Positions 35,352-45,120 of a DNA stretch of 64,000 nucleotides are shown piece by piece. The position numbers and the translations under genes were made by a program. This DNA comes from MWEH01 sp035409945 (GTDB taxonomy: Bacteria; Bacillota; Clostridia; Christensenellales; DTU072): NCBI GenBank assembly GCA_035409945.1, contig DAONQC010000002.1, positions 186,001 through 250,000 on the forward strand, in the 5' to 3' direction. Below the pieces are notes generated by a model, which saw nothing but the letters and a program-made list of their open reading frames with translations, ran no database searches and was not told the origin of the DNA. Every line of letters starts with the position of its first letter. The stretch's first letter is position 1.

Positions 35352-38318
35352 TTAATCTTTAACTAGGATTGTCTTAATTTCATATGGTGTGAATTTTAGT
35401 GCAGTGATGTCTATAGGACCAAGCACTCTTTCCACTAAGTTCGTTTCAAATGTTTCACCTGGGTTTTGTATTGTTAGGTTGATTGTTGCTTCCTTACCTG
35501 CATCTTCATATAGTCTAATAATGGTGCCTTCCCCATTTTCTGCTCTCTTGACAGTTTCTACTACTACATGGGGATTACCAGTTAATACATATGGTGCTAT
35601 TTCAACTTTATCCATTGAGACTAAAGGTCTGTTGTTATATAGATATGCGACTTTTTGTGTATTAGCTTCGTTATAATCACCAGCGTGTGGATATAAGGCA
35701 TACCTTATTATATGCGTTCCTTTATCAGCGTGTGGTGCTGGCCACATTGGACTTCTTAATAAGTTCAAAGATATGAGTCCTTCTTTAACTCTCCAGCCAT
35801 ACTTGCTTTCTGTTATTACGGACAACCCTACTCCCTTTTCTTTATCAGATACATCAATCCACTTATGGGCACTAATTTCAAACTGCGCCTTTTCTATTTT
35901 GGTGTCATTTTTAGTTGATCGTTTGATACTACCCATTTGAATATCACAGGTAACTTCATCAGCAAAAACTCTAGGTCTAAATTCTGCTCTTAACATCTTG
36001 TGTGTTTCTTGCCAGTCTATTTCTGTTATAAAGTCTACTATTTGTCCACCAGCATATAATGCAACCCTTTGAGATATAGTTGATTTTCCATACTTATAGT
36101 TATTTTCTCTTACTACTGCTGCAGAGTAAACCTTGACATTGCTAGATACTAATTTAAACTCAGCTGGTACTTGTTTTGTATAATTAATATCAATATCCCA
36201 AGCATTATAATGTAGTGGCTTGTCTTTGTATACATTTAGTTTGTTCATCCAGTGTTTGTCGCCGAAATCCTTTTTAAGATTCTTATCATAGATACTGATG
36301 ATATTACCATTTTTGGCAAACTTCACTATTAAATTCTCATTTTCTATAGTATCTTCAGTTGCTTGCAATGCAGGATCTTTTTCTACGGGCTCAAGTGCTG
36401 CTGCTGAATATGGAGGTATAGATGCTTGATACCACTTATCATTTACAAATACCACGTTATTATTTCTATAAGGTGTTAGGTTTATACCAGTAATTTGCTT
36501 TTCCTTTATAGACAACTTTTCTAGCAGTTCGCTGATTAACTCTTCTACTTCAGCAAGCATTTCTTTGTATCTTTGTACACTCTCGTCATACACTCTCTTA
36601 ATTGAAGATCCAGGGATTATATCGTGGAATTGATATAAAAGTACTTCCTTCCAAATCTTTTCTAGCTTTTCGTATGGATACTCATACACACCCTTTTCTT
36701 GCGCTAATGTTGCCAAAAACTCAGCGTTATGGAGCGCAAACTCTAGTTTTCTGTTATATAACTTATTATCACTCTGTGTAGTATATGTACCTTGGTGCTT
36801 TTCTAAATATAGCTCACCTTTGTATACTTCCATCTTATCTTTTTGTTCTGATAAAACTTCGAACATTTCTTTTTGGGTAGTCATTTTAACCTTAGGAAGA
36901 CCAGCCATCTTGCTGCCTCTTTGAATCATTTCAAGATGCCCTTCTCTAGGACCACCACCGCCATCTCCTACGCCATATAACATTGCAAAATCTTTTATTT
37001 TATCTCTTTCAGGATAATTCTTTATGGCATCAACCCAGGACATAGGAGTTCCATCGCTGTTGTATGTCTCATCTGGAGGCATATGGACTATGACATCACT
37101 TCCGTCAATTCCTTCCCAGATAAATGTTCTACTTGGGAATTTATTATGCTCATTCCAGGATAGCTTAATTGTTTCAAAATAATCTACATCGCTCTTTTTC
37201 AAAATTTGTGGCAAATTCCCACTAAATCCAAAAACATCGGGTAAGTGACAAACATTAACGGTCTTATCAAAGTTTTCTTTCCAATATTTTTTACCGTAGA
37301 TATTTTGTCTTATTAATGACTCACCGGAAGGTACGTTGGTATCACATTCTACCCACATTGATCCTTGAGTTTCAATTGTTCCATCAGCTATTGCCTTTTT
37401 AATACGTTCAAAAAGTTCTGGCTCCATTTCTTTCATCCAGTCAAGCTGTTGAGGTTGGCTAACACCAAATATATAGCCTTTGTATTTTTCTATGTTATTC
37501 AACTGATTAGTAAATGTTCTTATTGCCTTTCTCTTGGTTTCTCTTATAGGCCAAAGCCAAGCTAAATCGAGGTGAGCATGACCAGTTGCATGTATAGTAT
37601 ATTCACTAGGCTCGCCTGTCTCCATTTCCTTAGCAATTATTTCTCTTGCTTTTTTTACATTTTCAGAAGAATAATTTCCTGCAGCTTGTTCTGCAAGCTT
37701 TAAAGTGCGAGCAATACTAGCTCTTTTCTCGCTTCTTTTTTCGGTAACATACCTTTGTTGTACAAGGGCTAATATATCGTAATAGAGTGCCTTTATTTCA
37801 TCGTTTACTACCACTATTTCGGCTTTTCTATATGTCTGCTTTACGGGAGCCTTTCCAGGAGTTCTATTATTCCCTACTTCCATCCATACATCGACTTTTT
37901 CTCCACCACTTGCTTCATCTAGAAAATCTATAACTTTATTACCCCTAATTGGTTGCAAAAAATCGATAAAGGAAAATATACCTGATGTTGCATCAACTGG
38001 TATTCCCTTTTCATCTACTATAAGGCCTTCCCCACCTACATTTAGCATAAGCTGAACTTTCTGTCCTTTAGCGCAAGATGGAATTTCACCAGTAAAATTA
38101 TACCAACCGCATTCAAATCTTTTTGTAGACCATACTCGTCCAGGCAGTATAGTTCTATACTCCAAAGACAGCCTATCTTCAAATGATGTCGGCTCATCAG
38201 ATACTGCAAATTTTGCATTCAAAGTGCCAATTTTTTTGTACACCTTTCCACGCACTCTTCTTACAATACCAACAAGTCCTTTTGACAAAACAAATTTAAC
38301 ATTATCCATGTAATTCAT
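35352..38318 (-). CDS. Alpha-mannosidase, GH38 family
   Basis: A 988-residue cytoplasmic glycoside hydrolase. The GH38 catalytic domain shows TGHAHLDLAWLWPIRETKRK (metal-binding HxHxD, about 245-260) and CHLPDVFGFSGNLPQIL, where Asp361 is the expected nucleophile. SWNEHNKFPSRTFIWEG follows. The C-terminal half is the long beta-rich domain of the family. No signal peptide, so it probably trims imported mannosides. An ATG at 38318 with GGAGG upstream is preferred over the GTG at 38336. An inverted repeat (38330-38352) just before the Shine-Dalgarno suggests sugar-responsive control. Confidence 0.92.
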   Translation of the reverse strand: MNYMDNVKFVLSKGLVGIVRRVRGKVYKKIGTLNAKFAVSDEPTSFEDRLSLEYRTILPGRVWSTKRFECGWYNFTGEIPSCAKGQKVQLMLNVGGEGLIVDEKGIPVDATSGIFSFIDFLQPIRGNKVIDFLDEASGGEKVDVWMEVGNNRTPGKAPVKQTYRKAEIVVVNDEIKALYYDILALVQQRYVTEKRSEKRASIARTLKLAEQAAGNYSSENVKKAREIIAKEMETGEPSEYTIHATGHAHLDLAWLWPIRETKRKAIRTFTNQLNNIEKYKGYIFGVSQPQQLDWMKEMEPELFERIKKAIADGTIETQGSMWVECDTNVPSGESLIRQNIYGKKYWKENFDKTVNVCHLPDVFGFSGNLPQILKKSDVDYFETIKLSWNEHNKFPSRTFIWEGIDGSDVIVHMPPDETYNSDGTPMSWVDAIKNYPERDKIKDFAMLYGVGDGGGGPREGHLEMIQRGSKMAGLPKVKMTTQKEMFEVLSEQKDKMEVYKGELYLEKHQGTYTTQSDNKLYNRKLEFALHNAEFLATLAQEKGVYEYPYEKLEKIWKEVLLYQFHDIIPGSSIKRVYDESVQRYKEMLAEVEELISELLEKLSIKEKQITGINLTPYRNNNVVFVNDKWYQASIPPYSAAALEPVEKDPALQATEDTIENENLIVKFAKNGNIISIYDKNLKKDFGDKHWMNKLNVYKDKPLHYNAWDIDINYTKQVPAEFKLVSSNVKVYSAAVVRENNYKYGKSTISQRVALYAGGQIVDFITEIDWQETHKMLRAEFRPRVFADEVTCDIQMGSIKRSTKNDTKIEKAQFEISAHKWIDVSDKEKGVGLSVITESKYGWRVKEGLISLNLLRSPMWPAPHADKGTHIIRYALYPHAGDYNEANTQKVAYLYNNRPLVSMDKVEIAPYVLTGNPHVVVETVKRAENGEGTIIRLYEDAGKEATINLTIQNPGETFETNLVERVLGPIDITALKFTPYEIKTILVKD

Positions 38319-38329
38319 AACTCCTCCAG

Positions 38330-38352
38330 GTATCACATATATTTTGTGATAC
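38330..38352. promoter_or_regulatory. Inverted repeat upstream of the alpha-mannosidase gene
   Basis: GTATCAC, 9-base AT-rich centre, GTGATAC: a perfect 7-base inverted repeat directly upstream of the Shine-Dalgarno. Candidate operator or leader hairpin. Confidence 0.55.
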
Positions 38353-38534
38353 AGTTATATTCTATAATTATATATTACTTATAATTTTCGCGCAAGAAAC
38401 TATATTGCATTGTAAGTTTTGGTCATATATTAGAGTTAGTAGTCGTATTTTGACATACTTTCTTTCTAAAAATTATTGTTTGTTTACCCTCAAATTTATC
38501 CTCATTTGGTCAAGAAAAAACCTTAAGTTTTTTA

Positions 38535-38650
38535 TGAGTACTATCAAAAGCTACGCTTGCCCTGTAACGTTCAAGTGGCTATCTACTGTTGCACTTACTC
38601 TGCAACGCTCGAGGATCTTTTTGTTGTTGCACTTACTTTGATAACTGCTT
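38535..38650. repeat. Intergenic repeat element, three units (copy B)
   Basis: Starts GAGTACTATCAAAAGC. Units begin near 38541, 38579 and 38615, with CTATCTACTGTTGCACTTACTC and AACGCTCGAGGA-type sequence. It is the closest relative of the element at 1217-1325, with the same order, unit length and left boundary. Nothing else is seen in the 38353-38748 gap. Confidence 0.75.
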
Positions 38651-38748
38651 CAATCTATAAGGTACAAGGTTTTTATGAACGCTATTGTAATAGATTTCTT
38701 TTTAGTCTATTATATACATAACATTTACGACGGGTTAGGAGGGGGACA

Positions 38749-39405
38749 ATGCTAAAAACTAGACGTGGAGTTATTAAATATTACGCTTTAAATGCCATCA
38801 CTTTAGGTATTTATGGCTGTGTTTTTATATCCAAAATGGCTAAGGAAACAAATATCACATGTGCTGCTGATGCAAAAAAGACTAGAGGTTTTTTTGTATT
38901 CTTTTTATTAAGCATTCTTACGTTAGGTATTTATGCAATAGTATGGAATGTTAAAGTCACTGAAAGACATGCAGAAAATCTCAGATCTAACTCTGAAAAA
39001 GAGATTCTTACTGGCGGCGGATGGCTTTTATGGCATATCTTTGGAGTTTTGCTTCTTGGATTAGGTCCAATTATTGCTATGTATAAGCAAATCAAGCAAT
39101 GGAATAGAGTTAATAAAATCTATAATTCTTCAAGACGTGAGCAACGTAGTATTGACCGAGCTGAAAGAAAACAACAGGTGGGTGGTAGCATGAAGCCACA
39201 GCAAGCGTATGGAGCTCAAAAACCACAACCTGCGTATAGTAGCAATCAAAGACTACAACCTTCGTATGGTAGCCCGATGGGTCACCTGCAACAAGACAGA
39301 GGAATACCAATGCCCTATAGCAAGTTTATAATGCCAAGATATGACTACTGGGAAAAGGCTTATAATGGAAATGATGGCTGGAAGACAAAAAAAACGCGTA
39401 ACTAA
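38749..39405 (+). CDS. DUF4234 membrane protein with Gln/Pro/Tyr-rich tail
   Basis: A 218-residue protein. Two repeats of ITLGIYGCVFISKMAKETN and LTLGIYAIVWNVKVTERHAENL style, with a third hydrophobic segment (WLLWHIFGVLLLGLGPIIAMYKQIKQWNRVN), mark DUF4234. Function unknown. The last 75 residues are hydrophilic, with repeats around QAYGAQKPQPAY, QPSYGS and RGIPMPYSKF, likely cytoplasmic and disordered. It has a strong RBS (AGGAGGGGG). It is one of only a few plus-strand genes here and is convergent with potD. Confidence 0.8.
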   Translation: MLKTRRGVIKYYALNAITLGIYGCVFISKMAKETNITCAADAKKTRGFFVFFLLSILTLGIYAIVWNVKVTERHAENLRSNSEKEILTGGGWLLWHIFGVLLLGLGPIIAMYKQIKQWNRVNKIYNSSRREQRSIDRAERKQQVGGSMKPQQAYGAQKPQPAYSSNQRLQPSYGSPMGHLQQDRGIPMPYSKFIMPRYDYWEKAYNGNDGWKTKKTRN

Positions 39406-39520
39406 AGCACATAATAAAAACAGCTGTTGACCTTGATTTTATTTGCACTCTTCTTATGATTGCCTAATGAAGTCATACTATTTGAAATGCGTTTTGTGTC
39501 AACACTTAAATCATGACAAT

Positions 39521-39558
39521 AAAAAGAGCCACGCTAAAATAGTGTAGCTCTTTTTTTG
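39521..39558. terminator. Bidirectional terminator between the DUF4234 gene and potD
   Basis: AGAGCCACGC, loop TAAAATA, GTGTAGCTCT, flanked by T-run on the plus side and A-run on the other. Confidence 0.85.
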
Positions 39559-39587
39559 CAAATAATTATCAATATAGCTTAAGTAGA

Positions 39588-41003
39588 TTAGACCTCTACA
39601 TCAAATGTAGCATCTTCTTTTTTATCGTCATCGGGTCCTTCTACAACGACTCTACCTTTTGCACCCTTCTTTTTCTTGATTATAACGATTAACACAACAA
39701 TTATGACTAAAGCGCCTGCAACTGAACCGAGTACTATCCATAAAACCGAACTAGTTTTTGTTGCTTTAACTCTTTCCCACATAGCCATAACTTCAGACTG
39801 GGAATCTCCAAAGTCTTTCATCATTCCTAAATTTACATTTGTCATGTCTGGATATCTATCTTCATCAGCAAAGTACTCATTTACATCAAATCCTTCTTCT
39901 GTCAAAGCGGCTTTTACATCGGCGTTTGCTTTTAAAACTTCTGGATTAATCCCGCAGGTATAACCAATCTCCAATGCATTGGCTATGGCTACTTCTGGAA
40001 GACAATTATACTCAATGAACTTTAGTGCAGCATCATAGTTTTGACAAGTTGTAGGTATTACCCAGCCATCAAACCATATATTGCCACCAACTTCAGGGAC
40101 AAAAAATTCAAGATTTATGTCATTTTCAAGAGCTTCTTCTATAGCATATAATGCATCTCCACTCCAGGCTAAGTTAACATATGCACTGCCCTTTACCATA
40201 TCGCCTTTGCCTTGGTCAACTTCGTATTCTTTTAAGTCTTTTTTCTGCTCAATAAGGGCCGCTTCTACTGCGGCTAACAGTTCTGCATCTGTAGTATTAA
40301 TTAGCTTTTCCACACTATATGTCTTATATTTTTCAGGAAGCCTATCATTTTCTTTTAAGTATAATGCACCAGCTACATAAGTATCTCTAACGCTATCTTT
40401 TAAAAGTATCTTTTTCTTGAGTTCTTTCTTGTTGATATTATTCCAAAGAAGACCATAGCCAGCACCTTCTGCTTCTTCTTGTTTAATAACATCCGAATTA
40501 TACAAAATGCCTAGTGTTCCCCACATATATGGCACAAAGTAATTTGACATGTTTTCAACCTTTCCACCTACTGGAATCTCAGCAAATTCGGTTTCAACCT
40601 TGCCATAAAATGCAGGGTCTACATTCCCTATGGTTGCAATTTTAGTTTTGTCTATCTTCTTTAACAATCCAGCCCTTAATAACTTTTCAATTGCATATTC
40701 ACTTGGGCAAACTAAATCTATGGTCTCACCACTCTTTTCTACCTGAGTTAACATCATTTCATTAGTATCTTGAGTGCTATATGTGACCTTAATAGATTTA
40801 CCAGTTTCCTGTTTATACCACGCCTCAAAATCTTTAACCGTAGTTGCGCCGATATATTCTCCCCAGTTCATTACATACAACTTCTCATCGGTTACAACTA
40901 AATCTTCACCTTCATTGTTCTCATCAGTTTTGCAAGCAAATAATGTAACGCTTAGTAATAAAACTGATATAATTAGCAATATTGCAATTAAAGTTTTCTT
41001 CAT
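39588..41003 (-). CDS. potD: Spermidine/putrescine-binding lipoprotein with C-terminal membrane anchor
   Basis: A 471-residue substrate-binding protein of the PotABCD importer. Signal peptide with lipobox LFAC (Cys24). The family fold is shown by LYVMNWGEYIGATTVKDFE, LVCPSEYAIEKLLRAGLL, VPYMWGTLGILYN and NIWFDGWVIPTTCQNYDAALKFIEY. Unusually, it continues past the normal end (about residue 405) into a second membrane helix (about 420-442), a KKKKGAKGR stop-transfer and an acidic tail. It would thus be tethered at both ends. Start follows AAGGAGAG. Confidence 0.9.
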   Translation of the reverse strand: MKKTLIAILLIISVLLLSVTLFACKTDENNEGEDLVVTDEKLYVMNWGEYIGATTVKDFEAWYKQETGKSIKVTYSTQDTNEMMLTQVEKSGETIDLVCPSEYAIEKLLRAGLLKKIDKTKIATIGNVDPAFYGKVETEFAEIPVGGKVENMSNYFVPYMWGTLGILYNSDVIKQEEAEGAGYGLLWNNINKKELKKKILLKDSVRDTYVAGALYLKENDRLPEKYKTYSVEKLINTTDAELLAAVEAALIEQKKDLKEYEVDQGKGDMVKGSAYVNLAWSGDALYAIEEALENDINLEFFVPEVGGNIWFDGWVIPTTCQNYDAALKFIEYNCLPEVAIANALEIGYTCGINPEVLKANADVKAALTEEGFDVNEYFADEDRYPDMTNVNLGMMKDFGDSQSEVMAMWERVKATKTSSVLWIVLGSVAGALVIIVVLIVIIKKKKGAKGRVVVEGPDDDKKEDATFDVEV

Positions 41004-41159
41004 TTTTTCTCTCCTTGTAATTATTTTATTCTATTCAATTAAGCAATAATTTGCCTAAATAGATTTCTTTAACGCTAGCTTTTACCATTTTTACAAACTC
41101 CAAAATCCTTTAAAACTCTTTAAGTAGGATTTATGTTGTACGCCCGACTCAACCGTGCT

Positions 41160-41200
41160 GGTTACCAATCCTTCTAAACATAATTGCCAAAACTCAGTAG
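41160..41200 (-). pseudogene. Remnant of the potC 3' region
   Basis: Minus strand GGCAATTATG then TTTAGAAGGAT matches the potC codons for GNYV-FRRM, with a 3-base deletion and a resulting TAG. It lies in the potC-potD gap, about 85 bases past the matching potC codons. Confidence 0.65.
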
Positions 41201-41220
41201 CTTTTATAACAACTATTTAA

Positions 41221-42039
41221 CTAAATATCTTTAGTCTTAGATTTCATCCTTCTAAACTTAACATAATTGCCAACTAGAACAATGGTTATGACAACTACTA
41301 TAAGTATTGAAAAGACAGGATACCAATACGGTGCAAAGCCACTTGCACTTTTAGTTGAGGAATACAGGTATGTAGATAATGTATCTATCCCAGTTGTAGC
41401 TCCCTTGTTTATCTGAGTGATTATAAAATCATCTAGAGATATAGTGAAAGCCATCGCAGCACCCGATAATATCCCCGGCATTACTATAGGAATAATAACC
41501 TTAAACAATGCCTTTACAGGATTTGCGCCTAAATCAAGAGCTGCTTCATATACATTTGGATCCATTTGCATAAGCCTTGGCATAATGGAAAGTATTACAT
41601 AAGGGGTACAAAATGTAACGTGGGAAACTATCAACCTAACCCATCCAGGAGGAAACTTAAATGTTACAAAAAACAGCATAAGTGACACTGCCATGACTAT
41701 TTCTGAGTTTATGATAGGCAGTTGATTAATATTTTCCACTACAGTTTTAGTTTTTGGCTTCATATAAAATATTCCAACCGCAGAAATAGATCCTATAATT
41801 GTGGAAATCGCTGACGATACTACTGCAAGTATTATAGTGTTTTTTAATGAATCTAATAGCCTATCTCTAGAACCAGATGTGAAAATATCCGCATATCCTG
41901 ATAAAGTAAACCCTCTAGGAAATGTAAAGTTAGTAGTCCCAGAAAACGAGTACACTATTACAAATATGATTGGGGTATATAGCACAATCAGTACAAGTAC
42001 TAAAAATATTTTTGGAAGAATGCTTTTAATTTTTACCAT
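41221..42039 (-). CDS. potC: Spermidine/putrescine ABC transporter permease PotC
   Basis: A 272-residue permease with six predicted membrane helices. The EAA loop reads EAALDLGANPVKALFKVIIPIVMPGILSGA in full form (about 161-190). It overlaps potB by 7 bases. With PotB it forms the membrane channel for polyamine uptake. The 218-base gap to potD contains a short remnant of its own 3' region. Confidence 0.93.
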   Translation of the reverse strand: MVKIKSILPKIFLVLVLIVLYTPIIFVIVYSFSGTTNFTFPRGFTLSGYADIFTSGSRDRLLDSLKNTIILAVVSSAISTIIGSISAVGIFYMKPKTKTVVENINQLPIINSEIVMAVSLMLFFVTFKFPPGWVRLIVSHVTFCTPYVILSIMPRLMQMDPNVYEAALDLGANPVKALFKVIIPIVMPGILSGAAMAFTISLDDFIITQINKGATTGIDTLSTYLYSSTKSASGFAPYWYPVFSILIVVVITIVLVGNYVKFRRMKSKTKDI

Positions 42040-42839
42040 AGACTTGCCTTCGCTTCCCCCTTGTTAAATTTCTTTAGTAGCATATTTGATAATAATACAA
42101 ATGCAAGCATAATAAGTGACATAACGCTACCTACTCCATATAAACCGTGTATGAACTTTTCATGTATAGAGTCCCCAAACAAGTGAACTCCACCTAATAG
42201 TTGTGATATTGCAAATGTAGATATCGTTGGTATAAAGACCATTATTATTCCGCTTATAATACCAGGTACAGATAAAGGTAATGTTACTTTTAAAAATACC
42301 GTCGTCTTGTCTGCACCTAAATCAGATGCTGCTTCCCCAAATGATTTATCAATGTTAGAAAGTGTGGTATGCAGTGGAAGTATCATAAATGGAATATAGT
42401 TATATACCATACCAAATAAAACTGTGCCTTCACCTAAAGGAATAGAAAGCGCTTCAAATACAGCTCTAGTTGCAAGTGTCCTTACCAAGAAATTAACCCA
42501 CATTGGTAGTAAAAACAAAATTACTATAATCGAGCCTGTTTTCATATTAGCAAGGGTGTAAGCGACAGGATACCCTATAGCCAAGCATAGTATAGTAGTA
42601 ACTGCACCTATGAAGATTGAGTTGATAAGCACTTTAATACTCGCACCATCTTTAGCAAGTGCTATAAAGTTAGCAAATGACAATTTCCCATCTGCAATAA
42701 ATGCATTGACTAAAATAATAACTAGTGGCATAACCACAAATATCATTAAAAATAGAACATACGGCCAAGCAAAGACACTTCGCGTTATGCGAAAGTTTTT
42801 AATCTTTTGGGCTACATTTTTGAATATATTGGTTTTCAT
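42033..42839 (-). CDS. potB: Spermidine/putrescine ABC transporter permease PotB
   Basis: A 268-residue permease with six predicted helices. The EAA loop is FGEAASDLGADKTTVFLKVTLPLS. It starts 4 bases after the potA stop and overlaps potC. Topology and order potA-potB-potC-potD match the standard polyamine importer. Confidence 0.93.
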   Translation of the reverse strand: MKTNIFKNVAQKIKNFRITRSVFAWPYVLFLMIFVVMPLVIILVNAFIADGKLSFANFIALAKDGASIKVLINSIFIGAVTTILCLAIGYPVAYTLANMKTGSIIVILFLLPMWVNFLVRTLATRAVFEALSIPLGEGTVLFGMVYNYIPFMILPLHTTLSNIDKSFGEAASDLGADKTTVFLKVTLPLSVPGIISGIIMVFIPTISTFAISQLLGGVHLFGDSIHEKFIHGLYGVGSVMSLIMLAFVLLSNMLLKKFNKGEAKASLW

Positions 42840-42843
42840 ATCT

Positions 42844-44328
42844 TTAGTTCCATAAATTTTCTTCTTCTTTTTTAACTTCTATTTGTATGTCTTCAGGTTT
42901 GACTGAAAGCCCGACCCTATCTCCTTTTAACCAGTCATCCTGCGTATCTACAAAGAACATATAATAGTTATCTGCACGAATAAAGCATTGATAGTAGCTA
43001 CCTTTATATATTGAGTTAATTACCTCACCACCTATTATGCCGTCTTCTTCATCGTCATGAACAATTACCTTATCAAATGGGATTTTAACTATCACAGGCG
43101 TTCCTGTTTCTAATCCAGTAGGCATACATTCAAAAAACTCATCGCAAATAATTACATTTTTTTCATCTAGCATTTCAGTTTCAATTTCATTGACGATTCT
43201 TGCCTTAGGCATAATGTGAATATCAAATGGTTTAATAAATATTCCTATCTCTGAACCTTCATCTACACCATTTGTTTCGTGTATAACTACTTCAAACTCA
43301 TCAATTTGTACCGTTATTTGATAATGATCGCCCTTAAACACACAAGTATCTACGATGCCTTTTTTCATAGCTGCAGGATTGTCAGCTGGAATGATATATA
43401 TATCCTCAGGTCTTACCACCACATCTATTAGCTCATCTTTCTTGAAACCCTTGTCCACACACTCAAATATGTGGTCTAAAAACTCAACTTTAAAATCTTT
43501 ATGCATAATACCTGAAAAGATATTGCTTTCCCCGATAAAGTCGGCAACAAACACATTAGCTGGCTCATCATAAATTACCTTAGGGCTAGCTATTTGTTGA
43601 ATCAACCCGTGACGCATAACTATAATTGTGTCACTCATAGTTAACGCCTCTTCTTGATCGTGAGTTACATAAACAAACGTTATACCTAACTTTTTATGCA
43701 TCTCCATAAGCTCTATCTGCATGTCTTTACGCATCTTTAAATCCAATGCACCTAATGGTTCGTCTAGCAATAAAACTTCTGGGTCATTTACAAGCGCTCT
43801 AGCTATGGCTACACGCTGTTGTTGTCCCCCAGACAAGCTATTTACATCTCTATGCTCATAATCTTCCAGGTCGACCATTTTTAATGCCTTGGAAACCTTT
43901 TCTTTAATCTCAGCTTTTGTATATTTTCTGAGCTTTTCATACTTAGTGCCACTTTTGTCAGTAATATATTCCCCTGATGGTATTTTTTTAAGTTTTAAAC
44001 CAAATGCTATGTTATTAAATACATTTAGATGAGGAAACAATGCATATCTTTGGAAAACAGTATTTACTTTCCTTAAGTGCGGTGGAACATCTGTAATATC
44101 CTTTCCATCCATAAAGATCTTACCACTAGTTGGTTTTTCAAAGCCTGCTATCATTCTTAAAGTGGTAGTTTTACCACATCCAGATGGACCTAGAAACGTT
44201 ACAAACTCACCTTTATTTATGCTAAAACTTGCGTTATCAACCGCAGGTTTATCATCGTAATATTTGCTAACATTTTTTAGCTCTATTATTTTTTCATTTT
44301 TTCCGTTTTTATTCTCAATTTTAGCCAT
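42844..44328 (-). CDS. potA: Spermidine/putrescine ABC transporter ATPase PotA, extended
   Basis: A 494-residue ABC ATPase. Walker A GPSGCGKT (47-54), Q-loop Gln93, signature LSGGQQQR (165-172), Walker B LLLDEP (186-191) and the switch His in VTHDQEEAL. It is over 100 residues longer than usual. There is an insert of about 20 residues (116-136) before the signature and two TOBE-like regulatory segments at the C-terminus (about 330-390 and 450-490). These have the paired motifs KGDHYQI/KPFDIHI and KGSYYQC/KPEDIQI. It drives polyamine import at the cytoplasmic face. Confidence 0.93.
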   Translation of the reverse strand: MAKIENKNGKNEKIIELKNVSKYYDDKPAVDNASFSINKGEFVTFLGPSGCGKTTTLRMIAGFEKPTSGKIFMDGKDITDVPPHLRKVNTVFQRYALFPHLNVFNNIAFGLKLKKIPSGEYITDKSGTKYEKLRKYTKAEIKEKVSKALKMVDLEDYEHRDVNSLSGGQQQRVAIARALVNDPEVLLLDEPLGALDLKMRKDMQIELMEMHKKLGITFVYVTHDQEEALTMSDTIIVMRHGLIQQIASPKVIYDEPANVFVADFIGESNIFSGIMHKDFKVEFLDHIFECVDKGFKKDELIDVVVRPEDIYIIPADNPAAMKKGIVDTCVFKGDHYQITVQIDEFEVVIHETNGVDEGSEIGIFIKPFDIHIMPKARIVNEIETEMLDEKNVIICDEFFECMPTGLETGTPVIVKIPFDKVIVHDDEEDGIIGGEVINSIYKGSYYQCFIRADNYYMFFVDTQDDWLKGDRVGLSVKPEDIQIEVKKEEENLWN

Positions 44329-44424
44329 ACTTTTTTAGTCTCCGTTAACTATTATTCTACAAGTATTTATACGACGCATCTTATATTGTTTTTTCTATTG
44401 GTTTAAAAACCACTCTGCCCCTTT

Positions 44425-44590
44425 CCTTTGTTAGGAGTTGGCCCATCTCATTTATTAAACTCCACGAGCCCCATCTAGTTTGTTTGAAATTACTCTTTCT
44501 CCCCCATTTGTTAGACACTACGCTATCCGTCTTATTCGTTTGAAGTTACTTTGCGCATCTTGTCTTTTTTCTTAGAAGTTACTTGGTGTT
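44425..44590. repeat. 3' repeat array of the XRE-cupin gene
   Basis: On the minus strand, the gene's end AAGTAACTTCTAAG is followed by AAGTAACTTCAAACGAATAAG, AGTAATTTCAAACAAACTAG and weaker versions. There are about five degenerate units of 25-33 bases running to about 44425. No gene is seen in 44329-44571. Confidence 0.65.
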
Positions 44591-45105
44591 GTTATCCAAA
44601 GTATTGTTGCTGGTCTTTCACTTCTGTTTTCTATTACATGTGCACTTGCACCATCTAAATAGAACGAATTACCTTTCTTTGCTTCATACGCCTTGTCACC
44701 TACAACTATGGTAACTTTGCCACTTAACACATATCCAAACTCTTCGCCTTCAAATGGAGGTCTTTCATTTGATGACTCTCCTGCTGGTAGTTCCAGTAAG
44801 ATAGGTTCCATTTCTTGTTTTTGTGAATTTGGTACTAGCCACGTACTCTCCCCTCCACCGTTTGCAGAAACAAAAAAATCATCCTTTGTAAATACAATTT
44901 TACTTTCTCTTTTTTCCGCAAAAAACTCCTGTAGGTTAGTTCCGAGCACATTTAAAATATCCACAAGTGTTGCTATTGAAGGACTTGCTAGTTCATTTTC
45001 AAGTTGTGAAATATATCCTTTTGTCAACTCGCACCTTGCAGCTAGATCCTCTTGCGTTAACCCTAGTTGTAATCTCAACTCTTTTAACTTCGCACCTATG
45101 TTCAT
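44572..45105 (-). CDS. XRE-cupin transcriptional regulator of the pot operon
   Basis: A 177-residue regulator. N-terminal XRE helix-turn-helix (LKELRLQLGLTQEDLAARCELTKGYISQLE, about 7-36) and C-terminal cupin (about 105-172, with ERPPFEGEEFGYVLSGKV and GNSFYLDGASAHVIENRS). This architecture commonly sits beside potABCD in Firmicutes and resembles PuuR-type polyamine regulators, so it probably senses polyamines. A 22-base palindrome (45121-45142) between its promoter and start codon is the likely operator. Confidence 0.9.
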   Translation of the reverse strand: MNIGAKLKELRLQLGLTQEDLAARCELTKGYISQLENELASPSIATLVDILNVLGTNLQEFFAEKRESKIVFTKDDFFVSANGGGESTWLVPNSQKQEMEPILLELPAGESSNERPPFEGEEFGYVLSGKVTIVVGDKAYEAKKGNSFYLDGASAHVIENRSERPATILWITTPSNF

Positions 45106-45120
45106 TTTTCACTCCTTTTA

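Noticed and set aside
38405..38641. 78-codon plus-strand frame
   Set aside because: It lies mostly in intergenic repeat copy B, with no ribosome binding site.
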